Source of the DNA: Chitinophaga sp. YR627
Lineage (GTDB): Bacteria > Bacteroidota > Bacteroidia > Chitinophagales > Chitinophagaceae
Length of the DNA stretch: 64,000 bases
Assembly (NCBI RefSeq): GCF_900114995.1
Contig: NZ_FOUX01000006.1
Location: forward strand, 496,001-560,000
Reading direction: 5' to 3'
Shown here piece after piece: positions 46,037 to 54,584 of this stretch (positions within the stretch are counted from its first letter, which is position 1; every line of letters begins with the position of its first letter). The position numbers were made by a program, and so were the translations under genes. The notes beneath the pieces are model-generated. The model was not told the origin of the DNA. It worked only from the letters and a program-made list of their open reading frames with translations, and did not search any database.

Positions 46037-47434
46037 ATGAAAAAAGTCGTGCTGCTTTGTCTTGTAGCGTTTAGTGTCTCCTGCCGGAAGGAAGCTAAAC
46101 AGGATGAATTGATCCCTAATGAAAACCGTACACCAACTATTGCAGCTGCTGGTGACGGTGTATATGACGTTATTGGCTATGGTTATGATGTAACAGGCGT
46201 CTTTGCCGATGCTTCTTCATCCCGCAATCCGGTAATTGATTTTGCCGCTTTCCAGGCTGCCAACCCTGGCCGCGTGAATATCTCCTATCCTAACACGCAG
46301 GACTTCTATTATGAATATGGTGCTGACGCTGCATCACTGATGAAGAAAATTTCTGCGAGTCTGAGTGCTACCGCCACCTATACGGCTTTCTCCGGTACCC
46401 TGAAAGGTTCTTACAATAGCACCAATACCTTTTCTTCCAAAGATGTTTATGGTATTTGTAACCTGTTGGTGAAAAGCAAACAAATAGAACTGAACACAGA
46501 CGCGGCTACTTTAAAAAACTACCTGACACCTGAGTTTAAGTACGATCTGGCCAATTTACCGGTAAGTACTATCGTAGCCCGCTATGGAACACACGTACAT
46601 GTAAATATTATCACAGGTGGTAAACTGGAGATCATTTACAAGTCAGAAACGAAGAGTGAGCGCCGCATGTCAGCTGCTGCTGGTGGTCTGAATCTGAACA
46701 TTAAAAAGGTGTTCGGCTTCGAACTGAATATTGGTGTAGACAAATCTGCGTCAGACAGTAACTTCACAGAGAGCGTCTCTTATCGCACAAGAGGTGGAGG
46801 CTTTGTAGCAGTAGCTACCATCAATCCGACTACCGGTACCACCTTTGATCCTTCCAACTGGCAGAAATCAGTAACATTGCAGAACTCTGTACTGGTGGAA
46901 ATTCCTAAACAAGGTCTGATCGCTATTACCGATCTGATAGATGATCAGAGTAAGAAAGCTGAACTGGCTGCTTATGTTGATCAATACATTAAGGATAACG
47001 CTGTAAATCTGCAATATGCTAAAGCGGCATTGTATTCCTATTTGTATGTTGGTAAAGTGGTTGATATTCTGTTAACGACCACGCCGACAGAGGTAGCTGG
47101 TGTTGCAGGATGGCAAAGTGGCTCCGTTATCGGAACCGCGTTTACAGATAATTCCATGCCGGGTGTTATTCCTATCTACAGGTATTTCCAGAACAACAAA
47201 ACCCATTTCTTCACCAACGATTTCAATGAGATCGGCTATGGTGGTCAACATGGAAAGTATGAGTGGGTAGCCGGATATATCTATAGAAACCCAACTCCGG
47301 GAGCTGTTCCTATCTATCGTTATAATGCTAGTGGTATGCACTGGTATACTACTACTTATAATGGTCAGAGCTTTAAACAGTACAATAAGACATACGTGTA
47401 TGAGTCGATCCTTGGTTATCTTCCGCAAAACTAA
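46037..47434 (+). CDS. MACPF-domain lipoprotein
   Basis: This 465-residue protein begins with a lipoprotein signal (LVAFSVSC, Cys at about residue 16). Residues 40-330 form a membrane-attack-complex/perforin domain with the signature Y183-G-T-H-V near the middle and Gly-rich, Ser/Thr-rich segments before and after it. The C-terminal 100 residues hold two repeats of the type PIYRY...HFFTN/HWYTT, as in the DUF5648-like family, which may bind glycans. MACPF lipoproteins of gut Bacteroidales (the BSAP toxins) kill related strains by pore formation, and a similar role is plausible here but unproven. It is monocistronic, with its own terminator, downstream of the biosynthetic cluster. Confidence 0.88.
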   Translation: MKKVVLLCLVAFSVSCRKEAKQDELIPNENRTPTIAAAGDGVYDVIGYGYDVTGVFADASSSRNPVIDFAAFQAANPGRVNISYPNTQDFYYEYGADAASLMKKISASLSATATYTAFSGTLKGSYNSTNTFSSKDVYGICNLLVKSKQIELNTDAATLKNYLTPEFKYDLANLPVSTIVARYGTHVHVNIITGGKLEIIYKSETKSERRMSAAAGGLNLNIKKVFGFELNIGVDKSASDSNFTESVSYRTRGGGFVAVATINPTTGTTFDPSNWQKSVTLQNSVLVEIPKQGLIAITDLIDDQSKKAELAAYVDQYIKDNAVNLQYAKAALYSYLYVGKVVDILLTTTPTEVAGVAGWQSGSVIGTAFTDNSMPGVIPIYRYFQNNKTHFFTNDFNEIGYGGQHGKYEWVAGYIYRNPTPGAVPIYRYNASGMHWYTTTYNGQSFKQYNKTYVYESILGYLPQN

Positions 47435-47455
47435 GGTTGTCTGATCATCTTTTGT

Positions 47456-47490
47456 AAAGAAGGCCATCTCATTGTGAGATGGCCTTCTTT
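47456..47490 (+). terminator. Terminator of the MACPF gene
   Basis: A 16-bp perfect stem, AAAGAAGGCCATCTCA (47456-47471) and its complement (47475-47490), encloses a TTG loop and is followed by TTAT-rich sequence. It begins 21 bp after the stop codon. Confidence 0.88.
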
Positions 47491-47560
47491 TATGCCTGTA
47501 CACATTGTCAGTTATGCCGCTTACTACACACTGGTATCGGCCATCCCAATATAGCTGTTG

Positions 47561-47788
47561 TCAGTTCATATTTCTGAATTCCAATGGAGTTTGACCTGTT
47601 TTGTTTTTAAAAAGGCGGTTGAAATATCCCGGGTCTTCAAAGCCAAGCTGATAAGCAATTTCGCTGATAGATAGGTTTGTTGTAAGCAGCAGACTTTTAG
47701 CTTTGTCAATGACAAATGCATGAATATGCTGCTGCATGCTCATACCTCTAATGTTACGCAGTAGTTCACTGAAGTAATTCGTAGACAT
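47561..47788 (-). pseudogene. AraC-family DNA-binding domain fragment
   Basis: The 75 residues match only the C-terminal double helix-turn-helix of AraC regulators (LSISEIAYQLGFEDPGYFNRLFKNKTGQTPLEF). Full regulators are about 280 residues or more. In frame, a stop codon lies nine codons before the ATG, and the upstream 130 bp shows no sensor domain in any frame I checked. It is most likely a remnant of a larger gene. A short stand-alone HTH protein is possible, since the first HTH helices and the second HTH are both present. Confidence 0.7.
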
Positions 47789-47925
47789 GGAATTAGCAAA
47801 AACAATGGTGATGAGTCAGCAGTATGATCACGCTGACTTTATTTTTTAACCGGAAAATTTCATAAATAATGTAAATATCCGATGAGAAACGAGGGAAAAC
47901 ATGGGATTAAATGAAAGATAGAAAG

Positions 47926-49365
47926 TTACTTAAACAACTCTTCCAGCATAATATCATTCTGAACCAACCCAGGCTTATACATATTCTGTTTAGTCCCAAA
48001 CGTAGTAATCATAACAAGAAACAAGGCCTTCTTTGTTTTGGTTTTTTGTTGAAATATATCCAGCTTATTTTTCAATTCTTCCGCATAAGACTTATCTATC
48101 GAAAACTCCGAAGCTGAAAATTTCATCTCGCAAATACTTACACAGAAATCATTTCTATCCAATACTAAGTCAATCTGCGTACCCGTCGCATCTTCTTTTT
48201 TACCTGGCACATACCTCCAGATCGACTCTTCTGTATAAACACCTGAGATACCCAGCGCCGCTTTTATTTCATTGGTATGTTTAAGACAAATACTTTCAAA
48301 TGCCAATCCACTCCAGCTTTTCCATGTAGCCTGCGTAGATAACTTCATCCAGGTCCCTTCGCCGGTAGCCCGGCCATGTTCAATATATTTCAGATAAAAT
48401 CGGGAATATTCATCACTAAGCTTGTATATCGTATCATTTACATTTTTTTCGTATGGGATATAGTTTGTGATAAATCCTGATTCCATTAATTCATCAAGTA
48501 ATAAAGTAGCCCTTCCACCACTGGATAACCCACAGGTTTTTATGATCTCTTTACGTGTTAGTCCGGCAGGTGTATTATTTAGTGCTTTAACTACAGCAAT
48601 ATGTTTATCTGCTTCGGCAAATAATGATCTATACAGATTGTCAAATTCACTTTTTAATATCCCGTCTTTAGTAAAGCATAGTCTGTCAATATTCTGTGCG
48701 GCACTTAATCCAGCCTCTATCTCCCTTAGATAATGGGGGATCCCGCCCATAACCATATATAATTGAGTAATCTGATAAAGATCCAGTTTGACATTTTTAC
48801 TCTCCAGGTAATCTTTGGTTTCAGTTAATGTGAAAGGTAACAAACGTATTTTCCTGGTTATCCTGTTATGAAGACCGCCTTTATTATTAACGACTTTTTG
48901 TATCATCCAGGAAGCTGCCGATCCACAGATCGTTAATACGAGATTGTCTTGCTTAGTACCCCAGGAGTTCCAGAAATATTCAAATGCAGATAAAAAACCT
49001 GATTTAGGAGTATTCAACCATGGAAATTCATCTAAGAATATAACGCATTTCCCTTTTTTCAATAATGGGTCACAATATTTTTTAAGCATCTCGAATGCCT
49101 CCGTCCAGCCAATAGGTATTTCTGGAGGTAACTTCTGGTTGGTGACTTCAGCTAATCTATTTCTGAAGTTAAGCAACTGATCCTTTAAAGTGGCATTGTG
49201 AACGCCGGAGAATTCAAATATAATTTTACTTTTAAATACTTCTCTTATCAGAAATGTTTTGCCAACACGGCGCCTTCCATAAATAGCAATTAATTCAGCT
49301 TCTTCTGACTTTAAAGTCTTTTCTAAAATGTTCTTTTCCTCTTTACGACCTATGAATATTTTCAT
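47926..49365 (-). CDS. AAA+ ATPase with C-terminal DUF234/PD-(D/E)xK-like domain
   Basis: The start is set at ATG 49363-49365 (MKIFIGRKEEKN), giving 479 residues; the longer frame adds a non-conserved leader. Walker A is G30-RRRVGKT, Walker B is CVIFLDEFPW, and sensor-like CGSAASWM follows. Residues 280-350 look like a winged helix (LTRKEIIKTCGLSSGG). The last 120 residues have a restriction-nuclease-like core (GTQIDLVLDR, then ICEMKFS). This is the ATPase_2/DUF234 family, common in archaea and Bacteroidota, usually scattered and often next to repeats. Its biochemical role is not established. Four copies of a GCGGCCAAAAC repeat lie directly upstream. Confidence 0.88.
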   Translation of the reverse strand: MKIFIGRKEEKNILEKTLKSEEAELIAIYGRRRVGKTFLIREVFKSKIIFEFSGVHNATLKDQLLNFRNRLAEVTNQKLPPEIPIGWTEAFEMLKKYCDPLLKKGKCVIFLDEFPWLNTPKSGFLSAFEYFWNSWGTKQDNLVLTICGSAASWMIQKVVNNKGGLHNRITRKIRLLPFTLTETKDYLESKNVKLDLYQITQLYMVMGGIPHYLREIEAGLSAAQNIDRLCFTKDGILKSEFDNLYRSLFAEADKHIAVVKALNNTPAGLTRKEIIKTCGLSSGGRATLLLDELMESGFITNYIPYEKNVNDTIYKLSDEYSRFYLKYIEHGRATGEGTWMKLSTQATWKSWSGLAFESICLKHTNEIKAALGISGVYTEESIWRYVPGKKEDATGTQIDLVLDRNDFCVSICEMKFSASEFSIDKSYAEELKNKLDIFQQKTKTKKALFLVMITTFGTKQNMYKPGLVQNDIMLEELFK

Positions 49366-49401
49366 GCTTTTTTTACTTTTCGGGAAGCCTGGTTGCCTAT
49401 T

Positions 49402-49501
49402 ATAAGCGGCCAAAACTACCTAAATTTATACAGTTTTGGCCGGATATAAAAAATATAAGCGGCCAAAACTGTGGTTTTAAGTACGGTTTTGGCCGCTTAT
49501 A
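49402..49501. repeat. Four GCGGCCAAAAC repeats in alternating orientation
   Basis: Copies are at 49402-49417 (forward), 49431-49444 (reverse, one base different), 49454-49470 (forward) and 49486-49501 (reverse). Each carries TATAAGCGGCCAAAACT or its complement, so the four form two back-to-back palindromes just upstream of the ATPase gene. They could be protein-binding sites, a promoter/operator array or ends of small mobile palindromes. Confidence 0.75.
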
Positions 49502-49593
49502 AAATAGCAAGATATACCTATTGTTGTGCTAATGCGCTTGTATTTAATTTTTAAAACATGTTATTATTTGTTATTTGTTTGTTGCCGTTTCAT

Positions 49594-49728
49594 TTATTCG
49601 TTCTGCCTATTCAACTCCGCCATCGCCATTCCATCCGATCTTCCACCAATTTCTAATTTCCTCACCACCTCCATCTTCTTTAAATCAAACAACACCACAT
49701 AATTATCCGGCGTAGACGAAATCAGGCT
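49594..49728 (-). pseudogene. C-terminal remnant of a beta-propeller (YVTN/YncE-like) protein
   Basis: Reading the minus strand, about 43 codons before a TAA at 49594-49596 give a protein tail containing SSTPDNYVVLFDLKKMEV and KLEIGGRSDGMAMA. This pattern of one propeller blade (NYVxxxDLxxxEVxxxIxxG) is typical of YncE-like proteins. No start codon or earlier blades precede it; the upstream frame turns into Phe/Cys-rich nonsense. It looks like the tail of a gene whose front was lost, beside the repeat cluster and ATPase gene. Confidence 0.5.
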
Positions 49729-49862
49729 GTAAAAGAACAATAGAATAAAGCAAAACGACAACAAGTTTTAACTGGTATGATCTATAAAAGGGTACCTTAG
49801 CGATGAGGTGCCCTTATTTAATGCTCCGCTACTGTTGTGTACGGCTTCCAAAACAGACCCTT

Positions 49863-51278
49863 ATGTTAAGATACAAGAAATATGTCCTGGCGACACTGAT
49901 GATAGGAACTTCCATGGCGGCAATTGACAGCAGTATTGTAAACGTCTCCCTTCCGGTCATACAGCGACAGTTCGATGTAGACCTGGATGAGGTCTCCCTC
50001 GTCATTACAGCTTACATGATCACCTTCCTGCTGTTCATCCCGCTGACCAACTGGTTGAAAAACAGGGTAGGGTATTATCACCTGTATATGACAAGTATCA
50101 TCGTATTCGTACTGGGTTCTGCGCTATGCAGCATCTCAGGAAGCATCAATATGCTGGTACTGTCAAGGGTTATACAGGCCATAGGCGGAGGGGCTATTGC
50201 TCCTGTTTCCCTGGCGATCCTCTCGGAGAGTTTTCCGCAGGATGAAAGAGGAAGTGCAATAGGGTGGTGGGGGATAGGTAACGTGATGGGACCCGCGCTA
50301 GGCCCTACACTCGGTGGCGTATTGACAGAATACCTCGGCTGGCAGGCGATCTTTTATGTCAACATTCCCATCGGTATCATCGCCATCCTGATGAACATGC
50401 GTTACCTGAATTTCTTAAAATCCCGTAAACGTTATAGTGAGCCTTTTGACTTCAAAGGATATCTCCTCTTTATCTGTTTCATCATACTGCTGCAGTTCAC
50501 ACTGACCAGCACAAGTGATAAATATGGTTTTACCTCCTGGCAATTCATCTCAGGTGTACTGCTGACAGTCCTGTCGCTATGGCTGTTCATCCGCTCTTCC
50601 CGCAAACCTTCCGCATTACTGGATCTCTCAGTATTCCGGGTGGCCGCTTTTAACAGAGCCTTTATCATCGTTGCCTTGCGCTCGCTGGCACTGTTCGGCG
50701 GTATGTTTTTTCTTCCTTTTCTCCTACAGGGATATCTGAAATATACAGAGATTCAAAGTGCGTTCTTAATATTGCCCAATGCACTTGTCATGCTGCTGAC
50801 AAGACCCCTGGCCGGTAAAATGGCAGATGCCGGCGAGATCAGGAATATCTCCGTGTTTGGGATCGTACTGGTATCCGCATCTTTCTTTCTCTTCGCGCAG
50901 ATCAACACCGGTACGCCTGTCTGGTTTATTGTGTTATCAATGATCGTACGTGGACTGGGTATTAGCTTCCTGATTGCCCCGGTGTCTACGGCCATGTTAA
51001 ATGCCGTCAGCCAGTCACAGACGGCCACCGCTACCTCCTTAAACAGCCTCATGCTGCAACTGGGAGGCTCCGTTGGTATTGCCATCAGTGGCTCTATGCA
51101 CAGCTACATTAATGATCACTATCTGACCAAAGGTTATGAAGCAACGCTGGCTGAACACTATGCCTTAAGGGATGGATTCCTGTTTACAGCCGTACTGATG
51201 CTGGTAACGCTGATTCCGGCTTTCAAACTGCCTCATAAAGTAGAGCGTGAGCTAGAGCACAAAGAAGCCCTTGGATAA
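49863..51278 (+). CDS. MFS multidrug transporter, DHA2 (EmrB/QacA) family
   Basis: ATG 49863 (MLRYKKYVLATLMIG) is preferred over the in-frame ATG 49803, because the 20 extra residues are cysteine-rich and not family-like. The 471-residue product has 14 likely membrane spans. Family motifs include MAAIDSSIVNVSLPVI in TM1, LVITAYMITFLLFIPL, SRVIQAIGGGAIAPVSLAIL and the antiporter motif GNVMGPALGPTLGG. It would expel drugs or toxic metabolites with proton exchange. Proximity to the biosynthetic genes makes self-resistance possible, but repeats and broken genes lie between them. Confidence 0.92.
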   Translation: MLRYKKYVLATLMIGTSMAAIDSSIVNVSLPVIQRQFDVDLDEVSLVITAYMITFLLFIPLTNWLKNRVGYYHLYMTSIIVFVLGSALCSISGSINMLVLSRVIQAIGGGAIAPVSLAILSESFPQDERGSAIGWWGIGNVMGPALGPTLGGVLTEYLGWQAIFYVNIPIGIIAILMNMRYLNFLKSRKRYSEPFDFKGYLLFICFIILLQFTLTSTSDKYGFTSWQFISGVLLTVLSLWLFIRSSRKPSALLDLSVFRVAAFNRAFIIVALRSLALFGGMFFLPFLLQGYLKYTEIQSAFLILPNALVMLLTRPLAGKMADAGEIRNISVFGIVLVSASFFLFAQINTGTPVWFIVLSMIVRGLGISFLIAPVSTAMLNAVSQSQTATATSLNSLMLQLGGSVGIAISGSMHSYINDHYLTKGYEATLAEHYALRDGFLFTAVLMLVTLIPAFKLPHKVERELEHKEALG

Positions 51279-51404
51279 AACAGAGTGAGTATTAGCTGCT
51301 ACACCTGTGTGTCACATCAACGCGCTTTATGTGGTTGGTATCACTATATCTGCCAGTATTTGCTACTGGTACGATTTTCCTGACTTATATGGGAAAGCCT
51401 GGAC

Positions 51405-51950
51405 ATGAGAAATCCTGTATTTGAGAAGAAACATTGGCTGGAATACCTGTTATATGGCCTCATCGCTGCTTTGTTGTATAGTGTGTTACTGGTGATCCAT
51501 TTGAGAGAAGGTAACTACGAAAGTTTGTATCTGCTTTATATAGGAAACGCGCTTTTCGGTGTTGTAATACTAGCCTATAATTTTAAGCTGATCTACAAAC
51601 CCTACGAAAAGAAACGAACTGTTTCCATGCTCATTGCAGCACATCTGACCACAATAATAGGTACTGCGCTTTCCATGATTTTTGCGGCAATCCTGCTGAT
51701 GGTATTTTATCCGGATGTATTGTGGTCCATGCCAGATACGCTTGCGCCTGAGAACGCTCCGCCGCAGGTACAGGAAAAACCAACGGGCTGGCTGCTGATG
51801 CTGATAATAAATGCCCTTGTGCTCAACTTTAGTATGGGATCATTTATTTCAATTGTCTCATCTTATGCAGGCAAGATCAATCAGACAAAAGACAAGCCAG
51901 CCCATCTGAGCAAGCGGATATCTGATGGACCAGTGACCAATGATGCCTGA
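51405..51950 (+). CDS. DUF4199-like integral membrane protein
   Basis: The 181 residues contain four hydrophobic segments (about 14-32, 43-60, 74-100, 126-150) and a short charged tail. The arrangement, with a proline-rich loop before the last span and GSFISIVSSYAGK after it, resembles DUF4199 proteins of Bacteroidota. No function is known. It follows the MFS gene by 126 bp in the same direction; that gap holds no obvious promoter or terminator. Confidence 0.65.
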   Translation: MRNPVFEKKHWLEYLLYGLIAALLYSVLLVIHLREGNYESLYLLYIGNALFGVVILAYNFKLIYKPYEKKRTVSMLIAAHLTTIIGTALSMIFAAILLMVFYPDVLWSMPDTLAPENAPPQVQEKPTGWLLMLIINALVLNFSMGSFISIVSSYAGKINQTKDKPAHLSKRISDGPVTNDA

Positions 51951-51997
51951 GTCATCTGTTTACATACACTGTATTGTAAAACCATAAAAGAATTATT

Positions 51998-52744
51998 ATG
52001 AACGAAAATTCTTCAACAGGCGATAAACCAGCCGTAAACGTCAGTAACAATGAACGTATCATTTCTGCTGTAGCAGGTGGTTTTCTGCTCATGAATGCAA
52101 TTACCGGAAAAAGAGCCCGTTTCCTGAAAGCAGGTGCCGGCGCCTTCCTGCTCTATCGTGCAATAACAGGTAATTGTCCGGCGTATAGCGCTATGAGAAA
52201 AAAGCGCTTGCCTGATCCCGCAAAGAATGTGAATGTGAGAGTGTCCCTGACAGTCGGCCGCCCGCGTAATGAAGTCTATGCTTTCTGGAGAGATCTGGAG
52301 AACCTGCCGCTTTTCATGAAACACCTCAAATCTGTTACAGACCTCGGAGGAGGACGTTATCATTGGGAAGCGGATATCCCCGGAATGCCTGCGCCTATCA
52401 CCTGGGATGCAGAGATCATTAAGGAGGAAGAAGGTACATTGCTTGGGTGGAATGCATTGCCGGGCGCTGATATCGATAACGCCGGTAAAGTAACTTTCGT
52501 CGATGCGGGTGAGAAAAGCACCGAGTTACAGATCGTTATCACTTACAGAGCGCCACTCGGCCCTGCAGGCAGAGGCCTGGCGAAATTGCTGACGCCCCTG
52601 TTTGAATCAATGATAAAAGAGGAGCTCAGGAATTTTAAGGCGTATATCGAGAACAGCAGAGCACTGGATATTGATGATGATATTGCTGGCAGCGGACCAT
52701 TATTATACGTTGATGAATCTCCCGATAGTGAGAGCGGTAAATAA
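51998..52744 (+). CDS. SRPBCC/cyclase-like protein with N-terminal membrane segment
   Basis: The 248 residues begin with a YgaP/DUF2892-like segment (NERIISAVAGGFLLMNAITGKRARFLKAGAG...), including two short hydrophobic helices. About 150 residues of the START-like polyketide cyclase/dehydrase fold follow (VNVRVSLTVGRPRNEVYAFWRDLENLPLFMKHL, WDAEIIKEEEGTLLGW). Proteins of this type are common in Bacteroidota stress regulons and are probably lipid- or ligand-binding. Despite the family name there is no reason to link it to the polyketide cluster. It lies 47 bp after the DUF4199-like gene and before a bidirectional hairpin. Confidence 0.85.
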   Translation: MNENSSTGDKPAVNVSNNERIISAVAGGFLLMNAITGKRARFLKAGAGAFLLYRAITGNCPAYSAMRKKRLPDPAKNVNVRVSLTVGRPRNEVYAFWRDLENLPLFMKHLKSVTDLGGGRYHWEADIPGMPAPITWDAEIIKEEEGTLLGWNALPGADIDNAGKVTFVDAGEKSTELQIVITYRAPLGPAGRGLAKLLTPLFESMIKEELRNFKAYIENSRALDIDDDIAGSGPLLYVDESPDSESGK

Positions 52745-52784
52745 TATCAGGAAACGCATTCTTTAGCGTACAAATATCATAAAA

Positions 52785-52820
52785 CAAATCGGGGGCACAT
52801 ATCAATGCGCCCCCGATTTG
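52785..52820. terminator. Bidirectional terminator between converging genes
   Basis: A perfect 12-bp stem, CAAATCGGGGGC (52785-52796) and GCCCCCGATTTG (52809-52820), has T-rich sequence on both sides. It serves the SRPBCC gene on the plus strand and nrdA on the minus strand. Confidence 0.9.
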
Positions 52821-52846
52821 TTTATATTGCTGTAAATCAGATCATC

Positions 52847-54544
52847 TTATCCCTCGCAGCTCTTACATGTCACCAGACTGTTCACCAGTTCTTTAGACAC
52901 GCTCTGACTACGTTGGTAATACAATGTCTTCACACCTAATTTCCATGCCTCGATCAGCAGTCTGTTCACCTCTTTCACCGGCAGATTAGAAGGAATGTTC
53001 AGGTTCAGGCTCTGTGCCTGGTCAACATGCGTCTGACGGATAGCTGCCTGCTGAACGATCTCCAGCTGACTGATCTCCTTGAAGGTCTTGAACACATCTT
53101 TTTCATGTTCAGTCAGTTCTTCCAGGTGCTGTACGCTACCGTGGTTCAGCATAATGCTGCGCCAGGTGTCTTCATTGTCGATACCTTTCTGCTCCAGCAG
53201 GGCTTTCAGGTATTTGTTCTTACGCATGAAGTTACCTTTGGACAGACCAGCCTTGAAATAGTTGCTGCTGAATGGCTCGATACCAGGAGAGGTCTGACCG
53301 AGGATCGCAGAAGAAGAAGTAGTAGGAGCGATTGCCATCAGGGTAGTGTTCCTGCGGCCATAGCCTTTTAATACTTCCGGTTCGCCATAGATCCATGCCA
53401 GTTCTTTGGTCGCTTTTTCAGCTTTATCTCTGATATCTTTGAAGATGATGGAGGTCAGTTGTTTTGCCTGCATACCTTCGAAAGCGATCATATTTTTCTG
53501 CAGATAAGAATGCCATCCCAGTACACCCAGACCTAACGCACGGTGACGTTTTGCAAAACGGTTTGCCGCTGCCAGGAAGTGATTACCTTCTGTTTTAACG
53601 ATAAACTCCTGCAATACGGCATCCAGGAAGAATGTAGCCAGTTTTACTGCGTCTGTATCTTTCCACTCATCGTATAACTCGAGGTTCATAGAAGAGAGAC
53701 AGCAGATGAAAGACTCATCTTCTGTAGATGGCAGCATGATCTCCGAACAGAGGTTGCTGGCGTTGATAGCCAGATTAAGGTCTTTATATACCTGTGGTTT
53801 GTTACGGTTTACGTTGTCGGTGAAGAACAGATAAGGCAGACCTTTCTGCTGACGGCTTTCCAGCACTTTCGCCCAGATCTCACGTTTCTCCATATCACCG
53901 TCGATCATATCCTGCATCCAGTAGTCAGGTACGCATACACCGTAGAAGAGGTTCTGGATCGGGTGACCGATATCCTTGATAGACAGGAACTCCTGGATAT
54001 CATCATGGTCGATGTCCATGTAGGCGGCAAATGCGCCACGACGTACACCACCCTGAGAGATGGTATCCATAGCGGTATCGAACAGACGCATGAAGCTCAC
54101 GGCCCCACTGCTCTTACCATTATCAGTTACTGCGCTACCACGGGCACGCAGTCCGCCGAAATAAGCAGAAGTACCTCCACCTATCTTGGTCTGCATGATC
54201 ACTTCACCCAGCTTATGTGTAATACCTTCGATATTGTCCGGAATATGCACGTTGAAGCAGGAGATCGGCAATCCGCGTTCTGTACCCATATTGGCCCAGA
54301 TAGGAGAACTGAGGCTCATCCAGCCTCTTTCGATCATCTCAACAAATGCTTCTTTCAGTTCCGGTTTATAGAGACGCTGTGCAGCAGCGGTACAGATCCT
54401 GTCAATTGCGCCTTCAACTGTTTCGCCTTTTAACAGATATCCTCTGTTCAGGATCTGTTCACTCTCTGAATTCTTCCACCACAACTTAGGCATTTCGTAT
54501 TGTTCCGTCACACCTGTTAGCTGTGCTAATTCTGTTATCGCCAT
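52847..54544 (-). CDS. nrdA: Class I ribonucleotide reductase, large subunit
   Basis: The 565 residues reduce ribonucleotides to deoxyribonucleotides. Visible hallmarks are SSPIWANMGT, PISCFNVHIPD, KIGGGTSAYFGGLRARGS, the active-site NASNLCSEI, TLMAIAPTTSSSAILGQ, the C-terminal radical-relay YYQRSQS and the redox pair CKSC at the very end. An N-terminal ATP-cone is absent, so it lacks the usual activity-control domain and is shorter than the E. coli enzyme. nrdB lies 40 bp upstream on the same strand, and the two form an operon. Confidence 0.95.
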   Translation of the reverse strand: MAITELAQLTGVTEQYEMPKLWWKNSESEQILNRGYLLKGETVEGAIDRICTAAAQRLYKPELKEAFVEMIERGWMSLSSPIWANMGTERGLPISCFNVHIPDNIEGITHKLGEVIMQTKIGGGTSAYFGGLRARGSAVTDNGKSSGAVSFMRLFDTAMDTISQGGVRRGAFAAYMDIDHDDIQEFLSIKDIGHPIQNLFYGVCVPDYWMQDMIDGDMEKREIWAKVLESRQQKGLPYLFFTDNVNRNKPQVYKDLNLAINASNLCSEIMLPSTEDESFICCLSSMNLELYDEWKDTDAVKLATFFLDAVLQEFIVKTEGNHFLAAANRFAKRHRALGLGVLGWHSYLQKNMIAFEGMQAKQLTSIIFKDIRDKAEKATKELAWIYGEPEVLKGYGRRNTTLMAIAPTTSSSAILGQTSPGIEPFSSNYFKAGLSKGNFMRKNKYLKALLEQKGIDNEDTWRSIMLNHGSVQHLEELTEHEKDVFKTFKEISQLEIVQQAAIRQTHVDQAQSLNLNIPSNLPVKEVNRLLIEAWKLGVKTLYYQRSQSVSKELVNSLVTCKSCEG

Positions 54545-54584
54545 GACAAATGTTTTTTCCGTTTTAGTGATTCAATAAATAAGA

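Noticed and set aside
51998..52744. Polyketide cyclase for the biosynthetic cluster
   Set aside because: The START-like fold is present, but the YgaP-like membrane segment and distance from the cluster point to a general envelope or stress protein.
53963..54433. Plus-strand frame opposite nrdA
   Set aside because: It is antisense to strongly conserved reductase motifs.
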